A program made the position numbers and the translations under genes. This document shows, piece after piece, positions 1 through 6,989 of a DNA stretch of 7,862 bases. Source of the stretch: CAYOLL01 sp964404765 [NCBI: uncultured Gemmatimonadota bacterium] (GTDB taxonomy: Bacteria > 4572-55); contig CAYOLL010000239.1 of the NCBI GenBank assembly GCA_964404765.1, positions 1 to 7,862 on the forward strand. Reading direction: 5' to 3'. The notes under the pieces were generated by a model. It had not been told where the DNA came from. It ran no database searches and saw only the letters and a list, made by a program, of their open reading frames with translations. Every line of letters starts with the position of its first letter. Positions within the stretch are counted from its first letter, which is position 1.

Positions 1-54
1 GGTGGTACATTTTTATTTGCCGATTTTTGGTACAGTTTAATGTGCCGATTTACA
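1..54. mobile_element. Probable terminus of an IS21-family insertion sequence (body outside the window)
   Basis: Two copies of a short unit, TGCCGATTTTTGGTACAG (from 18) and TGCCGATTTACAG (from 43), lie next to each other, and GGTACA occurs at 4-9 and 29-34. IS21-family ends are known for several internal repeats and a terminal ...ACA, and the GGTACA/TGCCGATT vocabulary matches ends I recall from that family. The tip would then be at 54. No transposase is visible because the window starts inside the end. The family assignment is from memory of the motif, not a search. Confidence 0.55.
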
Positions 55-304
55 GTTTGTAATGCTATGTAAATATTATCGTTATATGATAATCGCTGAC
101 GTCAAATTAAGCCGTCATTTATTAAGGCAATGATAACCGGTACAAGCTAACTATTTCTGCCAAAATTGTCAAGGTCAGGCAGCTATTTTTGCTTGTTCTA
201 AGAAACGGGATTCGTTAGATTGCCTTAAACTCGGCAACTACTTTGTCAATAATTCAGGCAATGGCTAACGGCCTACAGTCTAAATAATCTAAGTAATCTC
301 TTCC
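55..304. other. Intergenic region upstream of the DUF2520 gene
   Basis: No gene-like ORF is seen. A small hairpin (ATTATC 75-80 with GATAAT 88-93) lies just inside the putative IS end. A TTGTCA at 243-248 could be a -35 box, but the hexamer 17 bases later (TAACGG) is a poor -10, so I do not call a promoter. There is no clear Shine-Dalgarno sequence before the ATG at 305. Confidence 0.4.
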
Positions 305-1222
305 ATGAATCTATTTTCTGCAAATCACTTGGCCATTATTGGCGCCGGCGCAGTTGGAACGGGGCTTGGACAGTTACTCTATCGGGCTGGTTTTGAAGTT
401 GTTGGGGTTGTCAGCCGTCGACTTGCATCGGCACAAAAGCTGGCGGCGCGCTTTAAGAACTGTCCGGCCGCAGACCATCCCGAAGCGATTTGCGGGCTGG
501 CCGAAATGGTGATGTTGTGTGTGCCGGACCCGGCCATCCAAATTGTCTGCGAAGATATGGCCAAAAAAGGTTGCTTTCGCGCAGGTATGTATGTTTTTCA
601 CACCAGCGGATTACATTCCAGCGCACTTTTGCAAGCCGCTGCCGCTCATGGGGTGCACTGCTTTTCATTCCATCCGCTGCTGCCTTTTAGCGCGGATGCG
701 GATGTTCAATTGCCGGCAACTTTTTTTGCCGCGGTCGAAGGTGATCCGGCGGGCACGGCGGCCGGCCGGCATATCGCGGAACGGATAGGGGCAACTGCTT
801 TTTCGGTTGACGCGGCTCAGAAAAATCTATATCATACCGGCGCCGTCATGGCTAGCAATTATTTAGTTACGCTGTTCGCTTTAGCTTCGCAGGTAATGGC
901 AGCCGCCGGGGTTGAGGCCCGGCTTATTCCGGAGATTTTGACGCCACTGATGCAGCAAACGCTATACAATGTCAGCCGGCAAGGTTTGGCCGGATTGACC
1001 GGCCCAATAAAACGCGGAGATGCTGAAACTGTCGCGCTGCATGTAGCTGCCTTGCGCGAGTTTTTACCGGAATTAATTGAGATATATCGTAAACTGGGTT
1101 GGCACACGCTGCAATTAACGAATCATCCGTCCGATCGTTTTCACGCGTTGTACGAAAGAGATTTTTGCAATGATGGTTATTGTTCAAAAAGTGTTGGTAT
1201 AGCCAAACCTTGCGAAGGTTAA
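305..1222 (+). CDS. Rossmann-like and DUF2520 domain-containing protein (predicted NAD(P)-dependent oxidoreductase)
   Basis: The 305-residue protein opens with a dinucleotide-binding loop, AIIGAGAVGTGLG (residues 10-22), followed by the rest of a Rossmann domain with an HTSG motif (99-102). The C-terminal half shows the DUF2520 signatures: HPLLPF (123-128), YHTGAVMASNYL (176-187) and LTGPIKRGD (231-239), then YRKLG (261-265). Family members resemble ketopantoate reductase/ProC-type dehydrogenases, and in several bacteria they sit beside pantothenate genes, but no such neighbour is seen and the substrate is unknown. The start is chosen because the Rossmann strand begins about nine residues later; the ribosome site is weak. 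The 3' end is odd: codons 291-305 and the TAA lie inside inserted element A, so the last 15 residues (from GYCSKSV) are element-derived and unlikely to be ancestral. The functional domain looks intact. Family assignment is firm; biochemical role is not. Confidence 0.92.
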   Translation: MNLFSANHLAIIGAGAVGTGLGQLLYRAGFEVVGVVSRRLASAQKLAARFKNCPAADHPEAICGLAEMVMLCVPDPAIQIVCEDMAKKGCFRAGMYVFHTSGLHSSALLQAAAAHGVHCFSFHPLLPFSADADVQLPATFFAAVEGDPAGTAAGRHIAERIGATAFSVDAAQKNLYHTGAVMASNYLVTLFALASQVMAAAGVEARLIPEILTPLMQQTLYNVSRQGLAGLTGPIKRGDAETVALHVAALREFLPELIEIYRKLGWHTLQLTNHPSDRFHALYERDFCNDGYCSKSVGIAKPCEG

Positions 1223-1313
1223 ACTTGCGGCGGATGCTAATATTTTCACGGCTTTCACAAACTTACAGACGGGAACCTTCGCAAGGTTAACTCAACGGTT
1301 ATTGAGAAATTAC
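1176..1313 (+). mobile_element. MITE-like element, copy A (IS66-type ends, 138 bp)
   Basis: The ends are GTTATTGTTCAAAAAG (from 1176) and, read inward from 1313 on the other strand, GTAATTTCTCAATAAC; 15 of the first 21 positions match. Inside are the family's inner arms AACCTTGCGAAGGTT (1206-1220) and its exact reverse complement (1274-1288). CAATGATG at 1168-1175 and CAATGATA at 1314-1321 flank the element as an 8-bp direct repeat with one mismatch, as expected of a target-site duplication. Its left end closely matches that of copy D (TTGYTCAAAAAGTG then TGGTA). It contains no transposase, so any movement would need one in trans; GTAA ends with 8-bp duplications suggest an IS66-family enzyme. 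It provides the stop codon of the upstream gene and abuts the start of the next one. Confidence 0.85.
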
Positions 1314-1315
1314 CA

Positions 1316-4045
1316 ATGATAATTTTAAGACTGCACATCACAACGTATCTGTTGATTTCACTGTCGGTTGCTTTGAGTCAGGCGATGCCCATCCCGGGCG
1401 ACTTGACGCAGCCGAATATTGGCTATTTTGAAGAAAGCCGCTATACCGGTAACGAAGATTTTTTTGTCCAATCACCGGACGGTCTCTTGACGTTGGCTAA
1501 AGCAGGTTTTAATCAGCATAGAAATTATTCGCTGGCACGACTTTTATTACGCCAACTGATTCTTCGCTACCCGGATTATGAGCATTTAGATGAGGCCATG
1601 TATTATCTGGGCCGCATTTATTATCAAGCGGAAGATTATGAAAATGCAGCCGGCGCATTTGAAACGGCAGCCCGGGTTGGCAAAGATGCAGACATGATTT
1701 ATCAAGGCACGTTTTGGGCCGGCAAAAGCTATTTTTCGCTCCAGAAAGATGAACTGGCTTTAAAGCAATTCGGAGCGGCTATGCTGATGGATCTGGCCTC
1801 GGAAGAGGCGACTTCGCTGCTATTTTGGATTGCACGCACATATTTCCGCCTGGGTCGTTATGAGGAGGCGTCTTCTTTATTCCAAAGCCAGGCATTTAGC
1901 GGGGCGCATCATCAAATAGCGCCCTATTTCTACTATTTCTCCACTCAATCTTTACTGGGTTTGGGCGATTATACCAAGGCCGTCAGTGAGTGCCGGGAAT
2001 TTTTAAGCACTTTTCCGAGCCATCCGTTAGCGCCGGAAATTTATTTTAGCCTGACCCTGGCCTATTCCAATCTGGATCAGCCCGACTCAACTTTAGCTTT
2101 TGCCGATAGTTGTTTAAGCCGCTCTTCCTATTGCTATCACGATTCGTTGGGCAATCTGCAGCTCCGTCCGGCGGATGAACATGTTTTAATGCTGTCTGAA
2201 AAGCCGGAACTCTGGTGGGTTGATGATGTTTATTTTTTGTATGCCTGGCAGAGTTTTTTAAGTGGCAAGACCGAGCGGGCTTTCTATTTTCTAGAGCATT
2301 TTAGTGATTATTTTCCGACTTCGAGCTGGCGCTTTTTGGGGCTGTACTATGCGGGTACTATGGCCTATGAGAAGGGGGATTTTGAGCAGGTCGCGCACTT
2401 AATGACGCAGTTTGTCGACAAGTTTCCTCAAAACCCGTTGGCAGCTCATGCGCTGTATCGTAAAGCCTGGGCGCTGCATCGGCTGGATCAAAATAAGCAG
2501 GCATGCGAGGTATTTGAGTCAGTTCAAAAAAAATATCCCTCGTCGCCGTTATACGCCGAAACGCTATTTTCAGCGGCGGAACTCAACTATTATGCAGATA
2601 CGTTTGATAAATCGCGTGAAAATTATTTGGAAATTATCCAGACATTTTCCAAGACGAGTTTCTATCCGGATGCGCTTTATGGCGCGGCCTGGTGTTATTT
2701 TCAACAGAAGCAATATAAAGATGCTTATGATTATTTTGAGCTGTTTAAAACGCAGGCCGTGGAGGGTCGACAACGCGAAATTGCCAACTTTCGGGCAGCC
2801 TTAGCTTTATTTTATGACGGCCGTTATGAAAAGGCCATCGCCGCTTTTGAAGTTTTTTTGCAAGGAAACGAAGCAGACCCGTTCGCGGATCAGGCGCGCT
2901 TTCGCATTGCTGAAGCTTATTTTGAATTAGAGAACTATGAGTCGGCCATAGAAAGTTACCAACTTTTACTAAAGACGTATCCGGACAGCCCAAATGCCCC
3001 ACGCGCATTAGCGGCATTAGGTCAGACGTACTTTAATCAAAAAAAATATCGTCAGGCCATTCAAAATCTGGAGCAGCTTGAAAAGTACGACAATCCGTTA
3101 TTGCAGGAGGAGGGTTGGTATTTGATAGAGCGCGCGCTATTTCAACTGGGTGTGTACAGCCATCCTTCGGACATTTTGCGAAACTATATTAAAAAACACC
3201 CCAATAGCGAGCGTGCGCCAAAACTGCAAAAAGAATTGGCTTATTACTATTATCAAAATCAGCAATACCACCAGGCGATTGAGGAGTATAAAAACCTCAT
3301 CCTCAAATATTCCGGCAATCCCATGCAGCCGGAAGCCGAGCACATGATCGGGGTTTGTCATTTCCAGCTTAAAGATTATGATGCCGCCCGGGAGTGGTTT
3401 GGTTATGTGCTCAAACGGCGTAAAGAAACCAGCTTTCATGCGGCCTCGCGTTTTTACTTGGGCAAAATCCTGGCGTTGGAAGGCAATGATCGGGACGCTT
3501 TTAAAGAATTTGAGGCGGTTGTGACGGACTATCCCGCTTCAAAAACAGCGCCTCTGGCTTTGCAAGAAATTGCCGACAGTTATAGCCGACTGCGAAAATG
3601 GGATGAGGCCAAGCTGGTTATCAAACGACTGATTGACAACTATCCCGACAGCAATAATATTTGTAGCGCCCGGCTTAAGCTGATCACGATCGAGATTGCC
3701 CTTGGTGAGCCAAATGAATTGAGTAAAAATCTATCGGCCTTAACACGAGCGAGTTGTCCGGAAGAAAGTATGCTGGAGGCATTGAGCACAATGGCCGATT
3801 TTTACTTTGATAATCAGAACTTTAAAGAAGCTGAAGATTTGTTCGAGGAGATTTATATCAAATATTCCCGCTTTGAAGAAGCGCGCTGCAAGGCATTGTA
3901 TAAAGCCGCCCGTTGTGCCGTTTTTTTCAAACATTACTCCGTTGCGCGCGATCGGCTTGGTCTGGTTTTACAAGGCGACTGTGATTATCTGAATTTAATT
4001 AAAGAATCCGAAAAGCTGTTGGAAATCATTAAAGATAATGGTTGA
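1316..4045 (+). CDS. Large secreted tetratricopeptide (TPR) repeat protein
   Basis: This 909-residue protein starts with a typical signal peptide: Arg5, a hydrophobic stretch over residues 8-20, and a likely cleavage after SQA (residue 23). The rest is almost entirely helical repeats of TPR type. At least a dozen units share the pattern [YF]P-x-S/N-x-x-A-P-x-A followed by Y-F or A-Y-x, for example KTYPDSPNAPRALAALG, DKFPQNPLAAHALYRKAW and TDYPASKTAPLALQEIA. This spacing is characteristic of the BamD/YbgF-type TPR_6 class that scaffolds envelope complexes. No catalytic domain or transmembrane helix is seen after the signal peptide, so it is probably periplasmic or attached to the outer membrane by partners; there is no lipobox cysteine. 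The start at 1316 is required for the signal peptide. That ATG lies within the right copy of element A's target duplication, and the upstream SD-like GAG comes from the element. A specific function cannot be assigned. Confidence 0.93.
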   Translation: MIILRLHITTYLLISLSVALSQAMPIPGDLTQPNIGYFEESRYTGNEDFFVQSPDGLLTLAKAGFNQHRNYSLARLLLRQLILRYPDYEHLDEAMYYLGRIYYQAEDYENAAGAFETAARVGKDADMIYQGTFWAGKSYFSLQKDELALKQFGAAMLMDLASEEATSLLFWIARTYFRLGRYEEASSLFQSQAFSGAHHQIAPYFYYFSTQSLLGLGDYTKAVSECREFLSTFPSHPLAPEIYFSLTLAYSNLDQPDSTLAFADSCLSRSSYCYHDSLGNLQLRPADEHVLMLSEKPELWWVDDVYFLYAWQSFLSGKTERAFYFLEHFSDYFPTSSWRFLGLYYAGTMAYEKGDFEQVAHLMTQFVDKFPQNPLAAHALYRKAWALHRLDQNKQACEVFESVQKKYPSSPLYAETLFSAAELNYYADTFDKSRENYLEIIQTFSKTSFYPDALYGAAWCYFQQKQYKDAYDYFELFKTQAVEGRQREIANFRAALALFYDGRYEKAIAAFEVFLQGNEADPFADQARFRIAEAYFELENYESAIESYQLLLKTYPDSPNAPRALAALGQTYFNQKKYRQAIQNLEQLEKYDNPLLQEEGWYLIERALFQLGVYSHPSDILRNYIKKHPNSERAPKLQKELAYYYYQNQQYHQAIEEYKNLILKYSGNPMQPEAEHMIGVCHFQLKDYDAAREWFGYVLKRRKETSFHAASRFYLGKILALEGNDRDAFKEFEAVVTDYPASKTAPLALQEIADSYSRLRKWDEAKLVIKRLIDNYPDSNNICSARLKLITIEIALGEPNELSKNLSALTRASCPEESMLEALSTMADFYFDNQNFKEAEDLFEEIYIKYSRFEEARCKALYKAARCAVFFKHYSVARDRLGLVLQGDCDYLNLIKESEKLLEIIKDNG

Positions 4046-4056
4046 GATGTCCTCGG

Positions 4057-4081
4057 TACTTGAAGCCGGCAAGCTTCAGTA
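4057..4081. terminator. Hairpin between convergent genes, possible weak bidirectional terminator
   Basis: TAC plus TGAAGC (4057-4066, one bulged T) pairs with GCTTCAGTA (4073-4081) around the loop CGGCAA, giving a nine-pair stem just after the TPR gene stop. Neither side carries a T tract, so intrinsic termination would be inefficient. The remainder of 4046-4150 shows nothing else. Confidence 0.3.
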
Positions 4082-4150
4082 TTGGCGCAATGTTTAAGTG
4101 CCGTGGACGTTACTGCTGATTTGATCGCAAGTTACCATTATACATTAATA

Positions 4151-5143
4151 TTAATCGGAGCCGATAAGCGCCGCCACGGTCTTTGCCGTCGCTTGCACAA
4201 CTGTGTAGCCCGGACGATAGCCGAAATCGTTTTTAGCTCTGGAAATATCATAATAATGACTCGTCGCCAGCGCACTACATAAAAAGCGGGTCAATCGCGG
4301 CTCGCCTGGCAAGGATAGCAGTTGATGCGCCCATTCCAACGTCGCCCCAATTCCCCGACCCAATGTTAATGAAATTCTGGTTTGCACCGGCGAAATTCCC
4401 AAATTCTTCAGCAAACTGTTAATCCAGTCCCACAAAATGACGGGTTCATCCTGACTGATAAAATAGACCCTTCCTGCCACCGGTGAGTTGGGTCTGAGGG
4501 CATCCGCCGCCAGCAAATGCGCTCTGGCGGCATCTTCCACAAAGGTAATATCAACCCGGTTTTGACCGTCGCCAACCTGAACTAATTTGCCTTGTCGGGC
4601 GCGAGCAATGAGCCGCGGTAGCAAATGCGGATCGCGCGGGCCAAAAATCAAGTGCGGCCGCAGTGAAACAGTCTGCAAATCCTGCCCATTGGCGGCAATA
4701 ACTTTTTGCTCGGCCAGGGCTTTGGTATGTGAATAAAAATTCTCGTACCGACTTGGATATGGCAGTGATTCGTTACAACCTTCATGATTTTGACCATCAA
4801 AAATGACGCTGGGGGAACCGGTAAAGATGAGCTTCGGGACATTATTGGCCAGGCAGGCGGCAATCACATTTTCCGTACCGCACACATTGGGCTGATAAAA
4901 AGATTCCCAATCCGCCCAAATACCCGCCTTAGCCGCGACATGAAACACGGCATCCATCCCGACGCAGGCCCGGCGCAGTCTGTCGCTATCCTGCAAATCA
5001 CCCTGAATACAGCGAATGCCCGACGTTGTCAATTCCGGATAGTCGCCGCGAGCATAACAGGCCACTGAATCCCCACGCCGAGCCAATTGCTCGCAGACAT
5101 AGCGGCCTAAAAAGCCACCCCCGCCGGTTACTAACGCTTTCAT
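4151..5143 (-). CDS. NAD(P)-dependent epimerase/dehydratase, 3-beta-hydroxysteroid dehydrogenase-like (OleD-like) extended SDR
   Basis: The 330-residue protein is an extended short-chain dehydrogenase. The cofactor loop TGGGGFLG is at residues 6-13, an acidic GDL at 48-50, catalytic Ser in the GSPSV stretch (109-113), and the Tyr-Lys pair in YSHTK (Y137, K141). Motifs such as FHVAAKAGIW, PSVIFDG, LRPHLIFGP, DPHLLPRL and YFISQDEPV...WDWIN are those of the 3Beta_HSD family. They are strongly reminiscent of OleD, the reductase of 2-alkyl-3-ketoalkanoates in olefinic hydrocarbon synthesis. Without oleA, oleB or oleC nearby the true substrate is open; sterol-like or 3-keto acyl substrates are possible. 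I chose the start at 5143 rather than an in-frame ATG at 5194: a GGGGG ribosome site (5148-5152) precedes 5143, the Rossmann strand starts at once, and the longer form would begin inside the upstream terminator hairpin. Confidence 0.9.
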   Translation of the reverse strand: MKALVTGGGGFLGRYVCEQLARRGDSVACYARGDYPELTTSGIRCIQGDLQDSDRLRRACVGMDAVFHVAAKAGIWADWESFYQPNVCGTENVIAACLANNVPKLIFTGSPSVIFDGQNHEGCNESLPYPSRYENFYSHTKALAEQKVIAANGQDLQTVSLRPHLIFGPRDPHLLPRLIARARQGKLVQVGDGQNRVDITFVEDAARAHLLAADALRPNSPVAGRVYFISQDEPVILWDWINSLLKNLGISPVQTRISLTLGRGIGATLEWAHQLLSLPGEPRLTRFLCSALATSHYYDISRAKNDFGYRPGYTVVQATAKTVAALIGSD

Positions 5144-5152
5144 TACGCCCCC

Positions 5153-5192
5153 AAAAAAGAAGTGCGCCGAGACGAACATCCCCGCGCACTTC
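5153..5192 (-). terminator. Rho-independent terminator downstream of the PUR-domain gene
   Basis: On the minus strand GAAGTGCGC (5192-5184) pairs with GCGCACTTC (5167-5159), nine perfect pairs around a 16-base loop, followed at once by six T residues (5158-5153). It lies 25 bases after the PUR gene stop. The T tract directly abuts the GGGGG ribosome site of the next gene, so it could also act as an attenuator controlling read-through into that gene. Confidence 0.75.
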
Positions 5193-5217
5193 AATCAGCC
5201 CTTGTTTTACCAAATAA

Positions 5218-5748
5218 TCAAACGATGAAAAAACCCAGCACTTTTCGCAACTCATCCAAAAAAATGGGCAAATCCGGCCCGCCAATTTTAATCCGTTGAC
5301 GATTAAATTCGCCTTTTTCGGTTGGACTGCTCTGCATAATGGTTAGGTAGCGCTGACCATCGGTCAGATCATGCACGTCAAAGAAGTACGTGAAGCCGTT
5401 CACCTGGCAATTGGTCGAAATAACGACTTGATCCTCTGCCTTGGTTCGATTGTCGGCCAGTCTGCTCAAACGGGTTGTACTTGGCAACTGTTGGATCTCG
5501 TCACCTTCCAAAAAAGCATCCAGGGTATTAAATCGACGCTCTTTTTCCACAGCCGAAGGTTCTTTTTTAAATGCGATTGCTACCTTAGTCGGCGCTTGCT
5601 TTTGTGGCTCACCGGCCGGCTTCTGTTGTTGCGGCGCAGGCCGTTGTTGTGGCGCGGGACGTTGTTGCGGACCTTCGCCTGTTTGTGGTTTTCCTTCGCT
5701 GCCACCGGCGCTGCCGCTGCGGCTGCGCCTTCTGCGATTGTTACTCAT
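5218..5748 (-). CDS. PUR family DNA/RNA-binding protein (DUF3276-like)
   Basis: The 176-residue protein has two parts. Residues 1-55 are low-complexity and basic: an RRRRSR cluster (5-10), a Gly/Ser stretch, then QQRPAP units at 28-33 and 34-39. Residues about 113-175 match the PUR-alpha-like fold seen in Bacteroidota DUF3276 proteins: a strand GFTYFFDVHDLTDGQRYLTI, a second strand NRQRIKIGG, and a closing helix LPIFLDELRKVLGF. Bacterial PUR proteins bind RNA or single-stranded DNA, usually as dimers, because each chain has only one PUR repeat. The Arg-rich tail probably adds nonspecific nucleic-acid affinity. Target and role are not known here. The start at 5748 is chosen over the in-frame ATG at 5781 because a perfect GGAGG lies four bases upstream. 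It appears to end its own transcription unit, with a strong terminator 25 bases after the stop. Confidence 0.82.
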   Translation of the reverse strand: MSNNRRRRSRSGSAGGSEGKPQTGEGPQQRPAPQQRPAPQQQKPAGEPQKQAPTKVAIAFKKEPSAVEKERRFNTLDAFLEGDEIQQLPSTTRLSRLADNRTKAEDQVVISTNCQVNGFTYFFDVHDLTDGQRYLTIMQSSPTEKGEFNRQRIKIGGPDLPIFLDELRKVLGFFIV

Positions 5749-5752
5749 GTTT

Positions 5753-5757
5753 CCTCC
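5753..5757 (-). promoter_or_regulatory. Ribosome binding site of the PUR-domain gene
   Basis: GGAGG on the minus strand, four bases before the ATG at 5748. It is the best Shine-Dalgarno match in the window and decides the start against the longer frame beginning at 5781. Confidence 0.75.
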
Positions 5758-5860
5758 AAAAAAGTTAAAAAGTGAACGCATTTATAAACATAGGGAGGAA
5801 CGAAGCCTGGATAATACAGCATTTAAGATAATGATTTTGGAGATTGCTTTTTCTTTACTC

Positions 5861-5931
5861 CATGCTCTTGCTTCGTGCTCTTTGCTCAAAATGATGCGGA
5901 GCAAAGAGCATGAAGCAGGAGCAAAGAGCAT
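5861..5931. repeat. Long imperfect hairpin with tandem GAGCAAAGAGCAT units
   Basis: The segment 5861-5887 is nearly the reverse complement of 5899-5925: the inner 25 positions give 23 Watson-Crick pairs plus two G-T positions, around an 11-base loop (5888-5898). The 13-mer GAGCAAAGAGCAT also occurs twice directly, at 5899-5911 and 5919-5931. It lies between lipA and the PUR gene, in the 5' region of the latter. There is no T tract on the exit side of either strand, so a simple terminator is unlikely. It could be a dispersed repeat or an RNA structure in the PUR leader. Confidence 0.6.
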
Positions 5932-5978
5932 CGAATGTCTTACCAAAAACATTTTCTTAAATTCTATAACTGAGTTTT

Positions 5979-6037
5979 TTCAGGAATACGCTGAATGATC
6001 GTGGAACTACAGAATTTATTTAGCATGTATTCCTGAA
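5979..6037. repeat. Inverted repeat TTCAGGAATAC / GTATTCCTGAA
   Basis: Perfect 11-bp inverted arms at 5979-5989 and 6027-6037 lie 37 bases apart, about 45 bases beyond the lipA stop. A second weak pair, AAATTCT (about 5959-5965) and AGAATTT (6011-6017), interleaves with it. The spacer is long and no T tract follows, so termination is not well supported. No gene-like ORF is seen in 5749-6083. Confidence 0.45.
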
Positions 6038-6083
6038 CATTTAACAGCGTTGCAAAATCCGGGTTAGCAGGCTTGTCCGACAA

Positions 6084-6980
6084 TCATGCCTGGGCTTTAA
6101 GTTCATGAATCAGCCGAACTGCCTTTTCGGCATGGTATGAACTCCGCACCAATGGACCGGATTCTACATGCTTAAATCCAAGCTTAAGCCCCTCCGCCTG
6201 ATACATCGCGAATTCGTTGGGGTGAACATACCGCGCCACGGGCAAGTGCTCGCGCGTGGGTTGAAGATATTGACCGATGGTCATTAAGTCGCACGCCGCT
6301 TCGCGCAGATCGCGCATAAGCTGCAGGACTTCTACCGGCTCTTCGCCGATGCCGACCATGATGCCGCTTTTGGTAATCAGGCCGGCGCTTTTGCAACGGG
6401 CCAGCACTTCCAAAGATTGATCGTAACGGGCTTGCGGACGCACAACGGAATAACGTCGGGCCACCGTTTCCATGTTATGCGCCAGCACATCCGGCCGGGC
6501 GTCAACGATTTTTTGCAGGGCCGGCAGTGAGCCTTTGAAGTCCGGGATCAGCACTTCCACGTAACATTCGGGCAGCTTTTCCCGCACACTGCGGATCGTA
6601 GCGCCAAAAATGCCGGCGCCGCCATCCGCCAGTTCGTCCCGATTGACGGAAGTGATGACCACATAGTTTAAGCGCATTTCTGCGATGGCTTCGGCTACGC
6701 GATCGGGCTCGGCCAGGTCCAGTTCAGTAGGACGACCGGTTTTGACTGCGCAAAAGCCGCAGCTACGGGTGCAGGTATCGCCCAAGATCATAAATGTAGC
6801 GGTGCCGTTACCCCAGCATTCGCCCAGGTTCGGGCAGCGCGCTTCTTCGCAAACGGTGTGCAGCTTGCCGCGGCGCATGGTCTGGTTAACCGCGCCATAG
6901 CTGCCATTGCCCGGCAGTTTTATTTTAAGCCAATCGGGTCGGCGTTGCCGTTCTACTTTTTCTTCTACACATGCGCTCAT
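6084..6980 (-). CDS. lipA: Lipoyl synthase (radical SAM)
   Basis: LipA inserts two sulfur atoms into protein-bound octanoyl groups to make the lipoyl cofactor of pyruvate and 2-oxoglutarate dehydrogenases and the glycine cleavage system. The 298-residue length is normal. The auxiliary cluster motif is CEEARCPNLGEC (C44, C49, C55), the radical SAM cluster is CTRSCGFC (C70, C74, C77), and the family-defining RSSYHA is at residues 279-284. Further signatures include TSVNRDEL (110-117), HNMETV (168-173), KSGIMVGIGE (204-213) and TIGQYLQPT (234-242). The start at 6980 has an AAAGG about nine bases upstream and fits the usual short N-terminus. No lipB or lplA is adjacent. Repeat element B lies just upstream, its inner arm ending 19 bases before the start codon, so B is probably part of the transcribed leader or separates the gene from its promoter. 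Identity is certain from the motifs. Confidence 0.97.
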   Translation of the reverse strand: MSACVEEKVERQRRPDWLKIKLPGNGSYGAVNQTMRRGKLHTVCEEARCPNLGECWGNGTATFMILGDTCTRSCGFCAVKTGRPTELDLAEPDRVAEAIAEMRLNYVVITSVNRDELADGGAGIFGATIRSVREKLPECYVEVLIPDFKGSLPALQKIVDARPDVLAHNMETVARRYSVVRPQARYDQSLEVLARCKSAGLITKSGIMVGIGEEPVEVLQLMRDLREAACDLMTIGQYLQPTREHLPVARYVHPNEFAMYQAEGLKLGFKHVESGPLVRSSYHAEKAVRLIHELKAQA

Positions 6981-6989
6981 TTTTAAACC

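Noticed and set aside
1206-1288. Inner arms of element A as an intrinsic terminator between the first two genes
   Set aside because: The stem is long with a loop of more than 50 bases and no T tract follows on either strand.
5144-5194. Upstream in-frame start (ATG at 5194) of the reductase gene
   Set aside because: It lies inside the terminator hairpin, adds 17 residues not typical of the family, and the GGGGG site fits the ATG at 5143.
5371-5998. Long plus-strand ORFs opposite the PUR gene, rich in Cys/Gly/Leu
   Set aside because: They are shadows of the low-complexity Arg/Gln/Pro tail on the other strand; the minus frame has a good ribosome site and a recognisable domain.
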